This document shows positions 1 to 10,869 of a stretch of DNA of 64,000 nt, piece after piece (the first letter of the stretch is position 1; each line of letters starts with the position of its first letter). The translations under genes were made by a program, and so were the position numbers. The notes under the pieces are model-generated. The model saw nothing but the letters and a program-made list of their open reading frames with translations, was not told the origin of the DNA and made no database searches. Source of the DNA: Meghimatium bilineatum (Eukaryota > Mollusca > Gastropoda > Stylommatophora > Philomycidae); contig CM067322.1 in assembly GCA_034231615.1 (NCBI GenBank), positions 64,447,349 through 64,511,348 on the forward strand, written 5' to 3'.

Positions 1-410
1 ATACTTTCCACAGTCGGCTACCACAACATGCTTGGTAAGAAGACAACCCCATTCTTTGCACCCTGAACTAAACGTCCAGATTCCTGGTTGCCATACAGAT
101 GATGGTAATTTATGTTTACCACCATATCACTTTACCGTACCTTAACATGATCGTGATAAAGGAAGTTCAGTTGCAATAGGTATTTGACCACAAATGACTA
201 TCTAGTCAGTGGTTGACCAGAGGCTAATGCAATCCTCAGCAGCTATAATGCGTCGATGATGGCATTTGGTGACATTCCCCGGTCAAGCGTCATATTACCA
301 TGTTCAGAGTGACTGGATTGATCACAGCAGTTTTTGCGTAATCAGCAATGACAAAAAACCTCATTTAATCCATTCTGTTTAGCGATGTCTTACATTCTGG
401 AATCTGGATC
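1..410. other. Unannotated leader stretch
   Basis: I see no coding frame, repeat unit or splice pattern here. Base composition is ordinary for the window. It ends where the 40-bp array begins. Confidence 0.5.
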
Positions 411-420
411 TCATGAGCCA

Positions 421-974
421 ACGTGAACCATGTCTCTTGGTTGTGGTAGGAAATAAACGAACTTGAACCATGTCTCTCGGTTGTGGTAGGAAATAAACGA
501 ACTTGAACCATGTCTCTTGGTTGTGGTAGGAAATAAGCGAACTTGAACCATGTCTCTTGGTTGTGGTAGAAAATAAGCGAACTTGAACCATGTCTCTTGG
601 TTGTGGTAGGAAATAAACCAACTTGAACCATCTCTCTTGGTTGTGGTAGGAAATAAACGAACTTGAACCATGTCTCTTGGTTGTGGAAGGAAATAAACGA
701 ACTTGAACCATGTCTCTTGGTTGTGGTAGGAAATAAACGAACTTGAACCATGTCTCTTGGTTGTGGTAGGAAATAAACGAACTTGAACCATGTCTCTTGG
801 TTGTGGTAGGAAATAAACGAACTTGAACCATGTCTCTTGGTTGTGGTAGGAAATAAACGAACTTGAACCATGTCTCTTGGTTGTGGTAGGAAATAAACGA
901 ACTTGAACCATGTCTCTTGGTTGTGGTAGGAAATAAACGAACTTGAACCATGTCTCTAAGTTGTGGTAGGAAAG
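421..974. repeat. 40-bp minisatellite, about 14 copies
   Basis: The motif ACCATGTCTCTTGG recurs every 40 bases from position 427 to 947, 14 times, with only point differences between units. The last unit degenerates after TCTCTAAG. The minus strand of the unit has no stop codon. Because 40 is not a multiple of 3, each frame reads the unit in all three phases, so all three minus frames stay open and give overlapping open frames of 168 to 203 codons. These are by-products of the array and not genes: there is no unique flanking coding sequence and no domain. Confidence 0.95.
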
Positions 975-1054
975 CACACATACATCTCATTAGGTTATGT
1001 TGGAATGTGAAATATATAATATCTTTATTTTTCTCCTTTTTCTCCTCAGATTTT

Positions 1055-1187
1055 CCGTGGGGCGGGAGAGAGAAATAAAATGTTGACGTAATAAGGCTAG
1101 AGTGTCAATGAACTCTTGACAGAAGTTGACAGTGGGAGGGAGAAGGTTAAAAATAGCGGCAAAAATTATGACGTAATATATGGACAA
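1055..1187. repeat. R1: G-run / GACGTAAT dispersed repeat, copy 1
   Basis: A GGGAGGGAG run is followed by TGACGTAATATATGGACA. The same order (TTGACA, a G-rich run, an AAAATTGACA-like stretch, then TGATGTAATTTATGGACA) recurs near 59420-59500, and looser versions lie at 22955-23180 and 32855-32960. It is an old interspersed repeat of unknown class. A short TA microsatellite follows it at about 1189-1215. Confidence 0.5.
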
Positions 1188-1261
1188 TGTATGTATATAT
1201 ATATATATATATATAAGTTTTCTCTTTAAAAAAAAAAAATTACTGGACTACAATCGATAAT

Positions 1262-1465
1262 GCGGATCAAGAACAAATAGAATACACAATGGCGTAGAAA
1301 GATTTATACTGTAGGGAAAAGTTCTGGGTAAGAGAACAAGAGGCAAACCAAATTTAAGTTGGACACAGATCATCTGAATATTATTGTACTAAAATATGCT
1401 GGACAACGTACAGAACCGATATGCTTACAGAGCAACAGTGAGGACCTTGTTTCGCACGCAAAGTA
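1262..1465 (+). mobile_element. LINE C-terminal fossil (weak)
   Basis: The plus strand reads a broken frame containing GKRTRGKPNLSWTQII and then, in another frame, DNVQNRYAYRATVRT. A basic GKR-RG-P-L-W block followed by an AQNR-like block is the usual ending of endonuclease/reverse-transcriptase LINE proteins. Frames are broken by stops and shifts and only the last about 60 residues are visible, so this is a 5'-truncated dead copy. The call rests on pattern only. Confidence 0.45.
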
Positions 1466-1739
1466 CACGCTTTATATATATATATATATACCAAATAATT
1501 CGTCTCGTGTGTAAAGAAAATTATGTTCCCCCAAACTGTGTCCGTTACCTAATTGTTTACATTTGCATAAACATCTTTCTCAGTCTATCCAGTCCCTCTT
1601 GGTATTTCCCTACATTAAGACTAATTCTAGCACTTTTCCATAAATTTAATGTGTCTTTTCCAGAGGTTTTTCCCTACAGGCGAAAATTGTAAACAAGGTA
1701 AGGTCGTTTTGACACTGGAAGGATATAGAGAAACACATA

Positions 1740-2013
1740 CTAATCCGGACCAAAAGGAAAGCTACGAATAGTGACACTTTTACTTGCCATGCATGTCGTA
1801 AGAGACGATTAGATGTGTTTTTTAAGATTGTGGTGGTTGTCTAATTCCATTATAGACGGTCAAGGGACACAGAAGTCATGCTGAAGTCGTATGTACCAGG
1901 CTGAAAAGCGCAGATATTGCAGCCAAGCAGTAAACTACGAAACAATTCTTCCCGTTCTCCGGACTACATAGTGCAAGTCTGTAGGAGTTCGAGAAGAAGA
2001 AGTAGGATATTAA
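1740..2013 (-). repeat. R2 dispersed repeat, copy 1 (minus)
   Basis: This is a reverse-oriented copy of the repeat best seen at 63085-63362. Shared blocks are CTGAAGTCG, a GCGCAGATATTGCAGCC-type block, TAAACTA, TTCTCCGGACTACAT and AGGAGTTCGAGAAGAAGAAG. The stretch before it (GTCGTAAGAGACGA) matches the distal part of the family. In this orientation the element ends in a short GAA run. It is non-coding. Confidence 0.75.
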
Positions 2014-2094
2014 AAACAGGAGTAGATGGTGAAGAAGCACTTATTACTGCACAATTTAGCATCGCAGTTTATTCGTCATTACTAAGTTAATATC

Positions 2095-2580
2095 GATCAA
2101 GTGTCACGCCGAGTGGCGAAGGCGATCGTGTTTCTCGACAACTCTGTCGCTTGTGTTATTAATAAATTCAAATAGTGACATCTTTTTATGCCACACTGAC
2201 AACCCCTCCAGAAATTTATCTCTTTTCCTTCCTCTGTCTCCTTCTCCCCTTGATCTTTCCAGCGGTTACTAAATGTCCAAGGTTTGTTTTTTTTCTCATA
2301 TGCATAAATATTGTGGTTGTCTGTTTCTAATTTTGTTGTAATTTGTCGTTTTATTGTAGCATCTCTGATGATTTCTACATTAATTTTCTTGGTTATCTAT
2401 GGGATTTTCACCATTCTTCGTAAAATCCACATTAGTTACCCCCAGCTTCTCTTAGAGACATTTGTTTTGCCATCCATAGAAAAGGATTGGCTCAATATAA
2501 CATCCTCCCAGTCGAACACATGTGTATGCATTAATAATACTCCCTTGCATAGAATGTTTCTAATTTTTTAAAATTATTGA
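2095..2580 (-). mobile_element. LINE 3' end, antisense to plus strand
   Basis: Read on the minus strand, the segment gives broken LINE C-terminal text: a MWILRRMVKIP block, then INVEIIRDATIKRQ, and finally a CATCACTC-type end near 2100 with the SV-HKKM-L-E-INNT pattern. The same ending is read from the minus strand at 55590-56020 and 49452-49940. Several stops interrupt it. The plus-strand open frame at 2311-2571 is only the complement of this fossil. Confidence 0.6.
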
Positions 2581-2589
2581 TTCCTCTTG

Positions 2590-3770
2590 TGCTGTCCTAC
2601 GCTTGATCTCATTGGAGTACCGACTATCTATTGTTACAATTATGGTAAGATACTTGACTTTATTCACTTGACTTTATTCACTTGACTTTATTCACTTGAT
2701 TTCATGTAAGCTAATATGATAATATCGAAACAATGTTTGTCTTAGTAGATATCTAACCTTAGATCGTCTCAAGCTCTCAGCTTACATTAATTTGTACTCG
2801 AGACATTGTTCAGTTTCTCTCTCCCTTTCTTGACGTAAACAAATCGTAAGACCTGATCTGATATCCAAGTCTGGTGATTCTCACTTGTACAGCTTCTAAT
2901 CGGGAAGAACATACGAACCAACCCGATACAAAATGACAGATAAAATAAAGCAACATTTCGCTTTACAAAGAGAAGAAATGACAGAAAACGCATCTCCTGA
3001 ATACATCATACTAACCTGCAGGTGTATGAGATCGAATACAGAATAAAATTTTTTTTTTTTTAATTAGAACAGAATCATCAATCCTATTGTAATGAACATT
3101 CCATTACATGCCAAAAGCCAGCATCATTTGATATAACCAAAAAGAAATTTGGTGGCGTGAAATGAACGCAGTGAGCTCGACTCTGTTCAATACTTCTGCT
3201 GCATGTTCATATTTTCCCCAAGTCACAAAGTAATAAGAAGAAATATATTGTCTGCAACATACGTGGATTGAATGGGAAATCCATACAAAGCCAATTAAGT
3301 CAATATACTATGTGCGTCTTTACCTGTAAAGCATCTAAAAAATCATCTAAATAGACTACTTACTGACTAGTCACTGAATTAATAACCAAGTAAACACACA
3401 CAAGCCAAGCCGGCAACAAATAATTAGTTAATCTCAAAACAACAATATAGGAAAACTGTCAGAACTTTTAGTTTCATTTATGGAAATGTCTGACGTGAGG
3501 TCAATTCCAATCCTTCAGCTGAAATTCAATTAAAGCTTCCGTTCTCCTGTCAGTTCCCAGATGTCGAATAATTGTGTGTGTCTGTGTGTTTAGAAATGTT
3601 AATGGCTGTGGTCTTATATAATTGGTCAACACCGTACGCTTATTTGAATCTGAATAAATATTAGTTAAAATTGAATGAGAGCACAAAGGCTGACACAATG
3701 ATTCAACTGGTATTATCTTGAAAATGAATGTCTTGAAGGCAAACAGAACCAAGTGTTATCCCTATTGCAG
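2590..3770. other. AT-rich stretch without recognised features
   Basis: The only structure I see is a threefold TTCACTTGACTTTA repetition near 2655-2700 and short A or T runs. The small open frames are not supported by any domain or splice context. Confidence 0.45.
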
Positions 3771-4345
3771 TTAGTTAGTTATTTCACTAGGTCCAAAGAC
3801 AGCACATTGGGCGGATGTCATAGATTTCCATGTCTCGCGTTTTATTGCAATTTGTTTTAGGTCTTCATTGTATCTGATACTTGTGGAGAAGTCCTTTCTT
3901 GTAATAGTTCTACGTAAGGTCTCTCTCGGTCTTCCTTGTTTTCGCTTACCCCTTGGTGACCACATCATAGCTTGATAGGGGAGTCTTTTTGTATCCATTC
4001 GCAGTGCGTGTTCGATGTATTTCCAGCGACGCCTTCTAATATAGGTGGATACATTTTCTTGTGCTTTTTGCCTGATAACTGTGTTTGATTTTAAGTTGGA
4101 CCAATGGATGTTCAGTAATCGTCTAAGACATTTATTTTCAAAAGTGTGTAGTCTTTGTTCTAAGTTTGATGTTTTTTCCAACTTTCGCATCCATATGTTA
4201 ATGCTGGAATTATGCAGGAGTTGAATATATTGAGTTTTGTGTTGTTTCTTAACGTTTTTTAATAACAGATATTTGATAGTTTATTAAATGCGTTTGTATC
4301 CAATTGGATCCGTTTCAGTAACAAAGATAATTACTTTTTTTCCCG
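3771..4345 (-). mobile_element. LINE reverse-transcriptase C-terminal region
   Basis: The minus strand has a 139-codon open frame (3771-4190) with NKCLRRLLNIHWSN near residues 18-31, then an RRRRWKYIEHALRM block and GKRKQGRPRETLRRTI near residues 80-95. The end has WKSMTSAQCAVF. This is the thumb-to-C-terminus part of a non-LTR retrotransposon protein. Upstream, to 4345, broken frames still read NAFNKLSNIC and IIPALTYGCESW, the block that precedes it in this family and which also occurs intact at 58350-58478. The reverse-transcriptase catalytic core and endonuclease are absent, so it is a 5'-truncated dead copy. Confidence 0.85.
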
Positions 4346-4479
4346 ATATTAATGTGTAAAATTAATAATCTACCAGCTCTTGATTCAGCAATAACGAAAA
4401 GCATCCCTTCATTAATAAACCGGAACTGGAACAATTGCAGTGGTGGACAAAATATTGTGCCTAGGGCTAAATCTTGCCA

Positions 4480-4893
4480 TCGAAATCTTTTTTCATGGAC
4501 CCTAAGTAAATCAGCGGCAAAGAGATCAACGCCTTTGAAATGAAATTCGATAGAAAGATACTTAGAATATCATGGAAGGAAAAAAAAAGAGAAACTCAGA
4601 TATTATAAACACATTGAAGATTCCAGAGTGTTGGTTACTAAACACAATAGCAAAAATAAAATTAGAGCTGTTTGGTCATATAAAGAGACACAACTGTTTA
4701 GAAAGACAAATATCGGAGGACAGAGTAACCTGAGTTGAGGAGAAAGAGCAGACCAAGAAGACGATGGACTGACGACATTAAAGATAACATAAATACATCG
4801 TTGGGAAAATCAAGCCGCATCGCTCAGGGCAGAAGGGTGTTGCGAGAGTTCATTGGGAAGACACCGTTATGGAAACAATACGTCACATGACAG
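4480..4893 (+). mobile_element. LINE C-terminal fossil, CATGA-ending group, copy 1
   Basis: The plus strand reads, across frame shifts, KILRISWKE-like, NTLKIPECWLLNTI-like, LFGHIKR-like and RRWTDDIKDN blocks, closing in WKQYVT followed by stop TGA. The same text is cleaner at 27285-27722 and partly present at 26795-26982. Only the last about 130 residues are present. A short A-run expansion (about 4578) breaks the frame. Confidence 0.75.
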
Positions 4894-4899
4894 ATTCAA

Positions 4900-5885
4900 T
4901 TATTGTTAGCATTTTTGACACCACTAACACTTCCAACTGCATTGCCTGTATAATGTTGGCGGTTGACATTTGAACCATGAGCAGTTTCGGCCGAATTGTG
5001 TCTATGAAGACCCAAAATAACAGTCGCACTATCGATTAGGCAATAATGACACTTTTACAAGAAATCAAAAGTAAGAAAACCAGAGAACAAATAGATGGTC
5101 AGAGAATTTGCCATCACTGTACAATATAGCTAGAAGACAAAGTGGATAATTTTGAGATGTGATTATATAGAAGAATAGGGAGATGACAATGCGAAGAGAA
5201 TAAAAGGAATACAGAGACAACAATTCATATGGGGGAAAAAAACAATTCAAAGAAACTAAAATCAGAGAAATAAAGTGTTTTGTACATACTATAAATATGA
5301 TACTTTGTTGAAGATCTTACTCGAGTGTAACTTGAGGGGAGATAAGCAAGATGAAGACAGACATACAAGGGACAGAAAAACATCGCGAGATGGATAAGTT
5401 AAACACTAGCAGAGTGTACCACCAAAGCAAGTTACTGAAGTTGCATGTCTATTGTAGCCATCCTTCTTTGCGGAGACCTCTCTGGATGATGATAGGGCCG
5501 TGGTTACGTCTCCAGTAAGGAAAGAGGGATTGGTTTTACCTAACAAATGTTTTCGTTCATCTTCGTGTGTAGTAGACTGCTTTGAAAATCTTGACCCATT
5601 TTTAAGTAGAAATCAGTAAAAGGAGTGGGAGAGAAAGGTGTTGTGGTCGTTACCCAACTTTTAACTAAAGTCCTTTTACAAATGGTCATGTTCTGACTTC
5701 CAAGGGCTGGGAGTTGAACACCCCGAATGCTTCCTTTATCTACATGCTTGGGTGATGACGATGACGCACATTATACTAGAGCACACCAGGATAATGAAGA
5801 GAATGTGTGTTTTGGGCATACATTTCAGAAGTAGAAAGAAATGGTTAAGTACTACTCGAACTAAACAGAGCGCACTTTCTATCAA
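4900..5885. other. Stretch without recognised features
   Basis: AT-rich sequence; I found no repeat shared with the rest of the window and no conserved coding frame. The small open frame at 5065-5250 (minus) is hydrophobic low-complexity text without homology I can name. Confidence 0.4.
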
Positions 5886-5890
5886 GAATT

Positions 5891-5965
5891 ACAATCGTTT
5901 TTACGTATTACACAGGTTTATATAATCGCTTCAATCAGACACGACAGACTATATCTAAAACTAGT
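5891..5965. repeat. 75-bp inverted repeat, left arm (PLE)
   Basis: This arm is the reverse complement of 6640-6714 with about five mismatches over 75 bases. It starts ACAATCGTTTTTACG and ends AAAACTAGT. It lies at the downstream end of the Penelope-like fragment on the minus strand. Inverted terminal copies of the 3' end are a known feature of Penelope-like elements. Confidence 0.85.
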
Positions 5966-6249
5966 GGAAAAAGATGTGCACACAAGAAAACATAGAAATT
6001 ACAATATACAAATCATATTCAACGTTTTAAACAAAAGGTCTTTATCAAGATGCACACAAAACATCAAAAGACGACGAATGAAAAAAATATAACAACAAAC
6101 AAACGTATCCAACGGAAATATGGAAATGAGATGCCGGAAGGTCAGGAAGTACATATAAAAACGTAAATATATGTGGAAACGAAACGAACACAAAGATGAG
6201 TAAATGACAGAACAAAAAGAATAAAGACAAAGACCACACCAACCCAGTA

Positions 6250-6612
6250 CTATACATAAGAGTGGTTGGAATTGAGTTCAAAAGGCTTGAGTGTACCCAT
6301 TTCAAAAATGAGACGATTTTCTAGAGCTTACCTAGATCTATCATCGGTGGTGCAGGATGTAATGGCGGTGACCTGAATATCACAAGCACCATGATGACCG
6401 TCGCTGTTTAAGTGTGTGGCCACAGGAGTGGGTTTTCTATGCTTAATGGCATGAAGATGGTTACAAAAGCGATCGCTCAATCTTAAGCCGGTTTCCCCGA
6501 TGTACTGATTGGCGCAGCGTTTACATATGATCACGGAAATGACATTACGGGACTCACATGTAAAGGCCTCATCGATGGAGAAAGTGGCCTTGGGAAATGA
6601 AATAGAGCGCAC
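6250..6612 (-). mobile_element. Penelope-like element, GIY-YIG endonuclease domain fossil
   Basis: The minus-strand frame 6328-6612 has CKRC directly before QYIGETG, then LSDRF and HLHAIKH spacing, then PVATHLNSDGH. This CxxC-YIGETG...R...H arrangement is typical of the GIY-YIG endonuclease that follows the reverse transcriptase in Penelope-like retroelements. A frameshift near 6325 moves the reading to another frame, where EMGTLKP and NSNHSYV then stop (6250-6252) give the usual C-terminus. The reverse transcriptase is missing: the copy is cut at about 6640, where an inverted copy of its own 3' end begins. Transposition of this copy is not expected. Confidence 0.85.
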
Positions 6613-6639
6613 TGAATCACAAATTTCATTTCATTTCCT

Positions 6640-6714
6640 ACTAGTTTTAGATATAGTATGTCGTGTCTGATTGAAACGATTATATAAACCTGTGTAATAC
6701 GTAAGTACGATTGT
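6640..6714. repeat. 75-bp inverted repeat, right arm (PLE)
   Basis: Right arm of the pair with 5891-5965. It starts ACTAGTTTTAGATATAG and ends ACGATTGT. Beyond it the two flanks diverge (GTTGTTGAG versus AATTCTTG), so the homology stops cleanly. Confidence 0.85.
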
Positions 6715-6798
6715 TGTTGAGTTTCACGCAGTTACCTTGTATTGATTGACGTATCAAGAATTATGAGATCCACTGGAATTTTAACAGAATGATAAGTT

Positions 6799-7089
6799 TT
6801 AAGTGATAAATAGTCCGCTTATCAAGATCAATAAAGTCATGACCTCTGCCAAGTGGAAACCGATTATTTTTTGGATGTTCGTTCTATCGCTTCCGCACGA
6901 TTTCAACGCGTGCCTTAAGGGATGACAGCCTGGATTATCCACGTCAAGGCGATCTGAACGCATGCTTCTTGTCATTTCTTCCTCAATCTCGTTTTCCTCC
7001 CGAGTGAAAGGAGGTTTGAAAGTGGAGAGGATGCCCTTTGTCGGGCATAATTGCTGTGTATTGATTTTTGTGCTAAAGGATGTGTTCTG
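6799..7089 (-). other. Anonymous open stretch of 96 codons next to the PLE
   Basis: On the minus strand the frame is open from just after a TAA (7090-7092) to a TAA at 6799-6801. It reads like real coding text: CPTKGILSTFKPPFTREE, then MTRSMRSDRLDV and NPGCHPLRHALKSCG. It has several Cys, acidic and basic residues and little low complexity. I do not recognise the family. No upstream Met or splice acceptor is obvious. It may be another piece of a retroelement, because it lies directly beyond the inverted repeat. Confidence 0.35.
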
Positions 7090-7299
7090 TTACCGTCGAA
7101 TTGTGTCAGTCTGAAGTAGAAAGACAAAGAAAACACTGAAGTGTCTCGATGTCTCTATCAATCTTAGACTAGACACATTTTGTCTGGCCTTTCTTCATTA
7201 ACATCTGACAAACCAGTAGTAATATTCTTACTAACTAGCTAAGCCTCGAAGCAGACGATATGAGTGATATCTAGTGACACGTTATGTGACAGAACTTTG

Positions 7300-7400
7300 A
7301 CTTATTTAATTATTACTATCCCTTTGAATATTATCACTTTGATTTTTGTTGGTGCCTGTCTACTGTTTTGTTGCTGTTTACTTTGGCTGGTATGTTTCAG
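7300..7400. repeat. Dispersed repeat GGTGCCTGTCTACTG, copy 1
   Basis: About 100 bases around GTTGGTGCCTGTCTACTG and TTTACTTTGGCTGGTATG are nearly identical to 14448-14545 in the same orientation. Its class is unknown. The open frame running through both copies is hydrophobic and not conserved outside the repeat. Confidence 0.8.
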
Positions 7401-7459
7401 TTATGTAGCTACTATAGATAGATTGTTGTTATTTTACAGGATGTGTTTGCAATAGTCTA

Positions 7460-8690
7460 CGATTAGATCTGAGCTGTTGGTAAAAGATCGTCGCTTAGAC
7501 TTGAGGTGTGATATACTGTTGTTTAGAATTGAATTGTTAGAGGTTATTTTACTCTTGTTATTTGGCTATAGTCAAGGTCGTATATAGTGGGGAGTTTGAG
7601 GAGATCAATGCCCCTTCCCCCCCCACACACACACACACATGTGGAAAATAAAACTTAGTATTTAATAATAAAGGATAAGGTAAGCAACTGCGTAATAGCA
7701 CACGGTTTTCTCAAATGTGCTCATCTGCCTAGTCAGAGGCCGACCAGAAATCGACATACTAGAGCTTTTATTCGCACTGGTTTAATACATATAGGGCTTA
7801 GACATTGTTGCTTGCAGAGATACAAATTATTCCCATGATAAACGTTAATCCCATCGCTTTAGATGACTTTCTTAAAATATATCATCAAAAATTCTGAACA
7901 CGCGAGGTGATTATCCCTTTTCAAAACAAATTTTTTTAAAGGAAATATCGCACTTTAACCTTTACTACAGCCCTGATTAGTGTAGTTGCTATTCCACTTG
8001 TTTTTGTTTTATTTCTGTGATTTGAGTTTTTATATTTTCTATTAGTGAAGTTGTTATGTGATTTGAGTTGTTATTTTGGTGTTATCATTTAACGAAAGTT
8101 GCTACGTCATTGAAGTGATTTAAAAGATAACGTTATTCTTGAACGTTCGTTGTGATTTCTGCCTTGTTATGTTTTCATTGATGTTTTCATTCTATTGATA
8201 TCATTCCCATCTTATTGATTCATGTTATGGCTTCTATAAAAATACGGTTTGTGTTTATAAAACAACACCAGACTTTGAAACGTTTAGATACGGGATTACG
8301 TGGCAGAAGTTGTTTGCACAGCGCAGATGACGTAAATATTCCCACAAAGTATTTGTGTCGTATTGTGTGTACTAGATACTATATATTTCACATTATTCGA
8401 GGAATGTCGGAATCTTTTATATGAAGGAATGCATTAAATAAAATTAAAATTAAAATGTTAACGTTACACTCTATTTATATTTTGTTTGAACAATATGCCA
8501 TTGTTCGTCGTAATGAGTGAGGGTGGATTATGTCTAGAATTAGCAGATAACACATCTTATTTTTAACACATCTTGAATTTACAATTAGTAGCAGAACTGA
8601 CACATAAAATAATGACGTATGCATATTATGAGTACTCACGTGAACAGCAAGGAACTTTACATTAAAAAGTGCAGACATATTTTAAATGTC
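7460..8690. other. AT-rich stretch, little structure
   Basis: Contains a short (CA)n after a C run near 7612-7639 and T-rich text near 7980-8110. No supported gene. Confidence 0.4.
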
Positions 8691-8696
8691 GGGTGT

Positions 8697-10008
8697 GGTG
8701 CAAAGGAAACGCATTGCTCTAGGCGGACCCAGGGTTAGTAGATAACCAAGATCCCAAATGTACCTCCACGCGGTGCACCCTGGAAACAGAAATACAGCAG
8801 CTCGAGCTGATTCTGGCCAAATCATTTGGGGATCGTGTCCGAAAATGTGGAGGTAGCAGATGGAAAGAGATTTGCCTGCACACGGACAGACATATCTCCG
8901 ACACCACCAGCATCACCACATATAGCGACACTGTCGACATACAGTGAAGCTAGTCAGTGCAGTCCGAACATTGGAGGGGCGGCCAATGTAAAATGCACGT
9001 AAAAGTAGATACATGGCGAGAGACATAGATTTCATACCGAGTACAATGAAACAATGAAAGGGCAGAACAGCGCTAGAGGGCAGCGCGAACTGCAAATAGA
9101 AAGTGAAAAGTCCCTAGGAAAGTGGGAGCTACAAGCTCCGTCAGCTCGAGACGGGCTTGTAGTTACCTGAGTTCCTTACAGGCAGAGACCCAGACCCATC
9201 CACTGGCGTTTGGTAAAGCAAGAAGACCTAACCCAACTCTAATGTCGAGCCTTCCTAAACCGGAAATATGCTCGCGAAGAGAAAGGGCTCTATACCCAAT
9301 GGGCTTAGGCAAGAAAGGGACAACGATGGTAGTCCTGGCCCAACTCTACTGTCAATGTTTCCTATACCGGAAGTACACTTGCAGAGAGAAAGTGTTCCGT
9401 ACTCGATTCGCTCAGGCACAAAAGGGACAACGATTTAGCCCTGGCTCAACTCTACTGTCAAGTTTTCCTACACCGGAAATGCACTTGAAGAGAGAAAGGG
9501 TTCAGTACCTGATGGGCTCAGGCGCTATTGGGACAAGGACGCTCAGCTCGAGAACGCCTTGCTCTCAAACGCGTGGTGTGAGACTCGAACTTGGGCAAGG
9601 GGTACACGTCGGTGAATGACACCTCGGCTAAGAGGGCGAAATAGCCAGGGTCCAACTCCTCTGTTGAGTTCTTCCCCTTAAGGAACCAGGCTCACGGATG
9701 AGAAACGGTTCAGTACCCAATGGGCACAGGGACAGCACGTCCAATTACACGAGGCAAGTTCATAGACAGTGGAACACCTCGTTTGAGTCAGACTAAGAGC
9801 AAGAAAATCGTCTGGGCGAAGAGTCTCCACTACGCGTGCCTGGAGACAGATATAGAGGCTGTCACAGGCTAAGGGTAGCCCACCCGAATTGTCAAGGCAT
9901 GCCGAAATCGGATGTGCTAGGCCTACAAGGCGCATAACGGTGGCACAACGTAATCACGCTCCCGGCGGAAATCGCACGGATATCCGTGATGGTTACAATG
10001 GAGCGAAC
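8697..10008 (-). repeat. R3: 1.25-kb GC-richer repeat, copy A (minus)
   Basis: First of three copies of one element; the others are at 41236-42470 and 52250-53511, both plus. Shared blocks at one end are GCTCTAGGCGGACCCAGGG and CCAAGATCCCAAATGTACC, and at the other GGCGGAAATC and ATGGAGCGAACGAA. Inside are about 106-bp tandem units: TTCCTA-ACCGG recurs at 9252, 9359 and 9465, with a more diverged unit after 9655. GC content is clearly higher than in the flanks. The plus-strand frame 9122-9619 and the minus frames 8719-8940 and 9678-9935 are open only because of low stop density. I do not recognise the element class. Confidence 0.85.
9252..9570. repeat. Internal ~106-bp tandem units in R3 copy A
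   Basis: Three consecutive units each begin TTCCTA(A/T/C)ACCGGAA, continue with GAGAGAAAG and TGGGCT(T/C)AGGC, and end CAACTCTACTGTCAA. Spacing is 107 then 106 bases. Diverged versions of the same unit make up much of copies B and C too. Confidence 0.8.
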
Positions 10009-10009
10009 G

Positions 10010-10865
10010 AAAAACAAACAAACAAACAAATGTCGGGTCCTACTTTAGGAACATATACCGAAAATACTATAATTCGTTCCCTATTTCATGTTACTCACTT
10101 GAGCGAAATTTTCACGAAAGCTTTCTGGTACATTATAAACATATTTCGCAATTAATCTTAGAACACAACACGACCTTGGGAATTCATATTTTACAAATTG
10201 ACAAGTAGATTAGAAAATGCTGAAAAGTTTCTTCATTGGCAGCAACAACAAAATGGCACTCACATTTTACATTTTACCAGAATACAAATAATTGTGGATG
10301 TAACGGTGTATCCCAACCACATATAATAACAGAAAATGTATGGTAGTTATCATTACTTTCAGAGTATATGTAAAACAGTTTTTATATTTGATGATCACAT
10401 AGTCGTATATAATTATTTTTGACATTGGTTTTCAGAAAAAAAAGATGTGTATTTCATCATTTCATAAATAAAGGTGACTGCAAAAAAATTGTTTTGAGAA
10501 GCAAAGCAATGAACTACCAGTTGTTGTTTTTTTTTGTCTGTGATATTGTTAGATATTTGGTTGATGTTCTTCTTTCGTTCACTAAATATAGACGTATTCC
10601 CATTGTGTTTTTTGAGTGGCATCCTTATTAATTGGGCGCTTTTTGGCTGGTTGCCTCTGTCTTTAGCACATTGCTTAATTGGGCAGGACTGTGGTCCTGC
10701 TGGCGTTGGACTGCCCGACCAGCCTTAATTTCCAGCCCATGATGGCTGAACTAAGTCCCATCACCACTTCACGGTGCTGGCCTCGATAGGATTGGTCGAT
10801 GTAAGAATAACAGAGATTGGCACATCAGCTATTCAATTTGGATTCTGAAGACTGAAAAAGATCAA
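10010..10865. other. AT-rich stretch with a near-palindrome
   Basis: Mostly unannotated. Near 10686 the text AGGACTGTGGTCCTGC is a near-palindrome related to AGGACCATGGTCCT found at 47990 and in weaker form at 40147 and 40905. No gene is supported. Confidence 0.35.
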
Positions 10866-10869
10866 TGGC

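Noticed and set aside
421-974. CRISPR-like regularity
   Set aside because: Units are directly contiguous without variable spacers, and the context is an animal genome.
365-990. Three long minus-strand open frames
   Set aside because: They lie wholly within the 40-bp array and exist because its unit lacks stops; no unique coding sequence.
9122-9619. 165-codon plus frame as a gene
   Set aside because: It sits inside repeat R3, covers the 106-bp units, and has no start or splice context.
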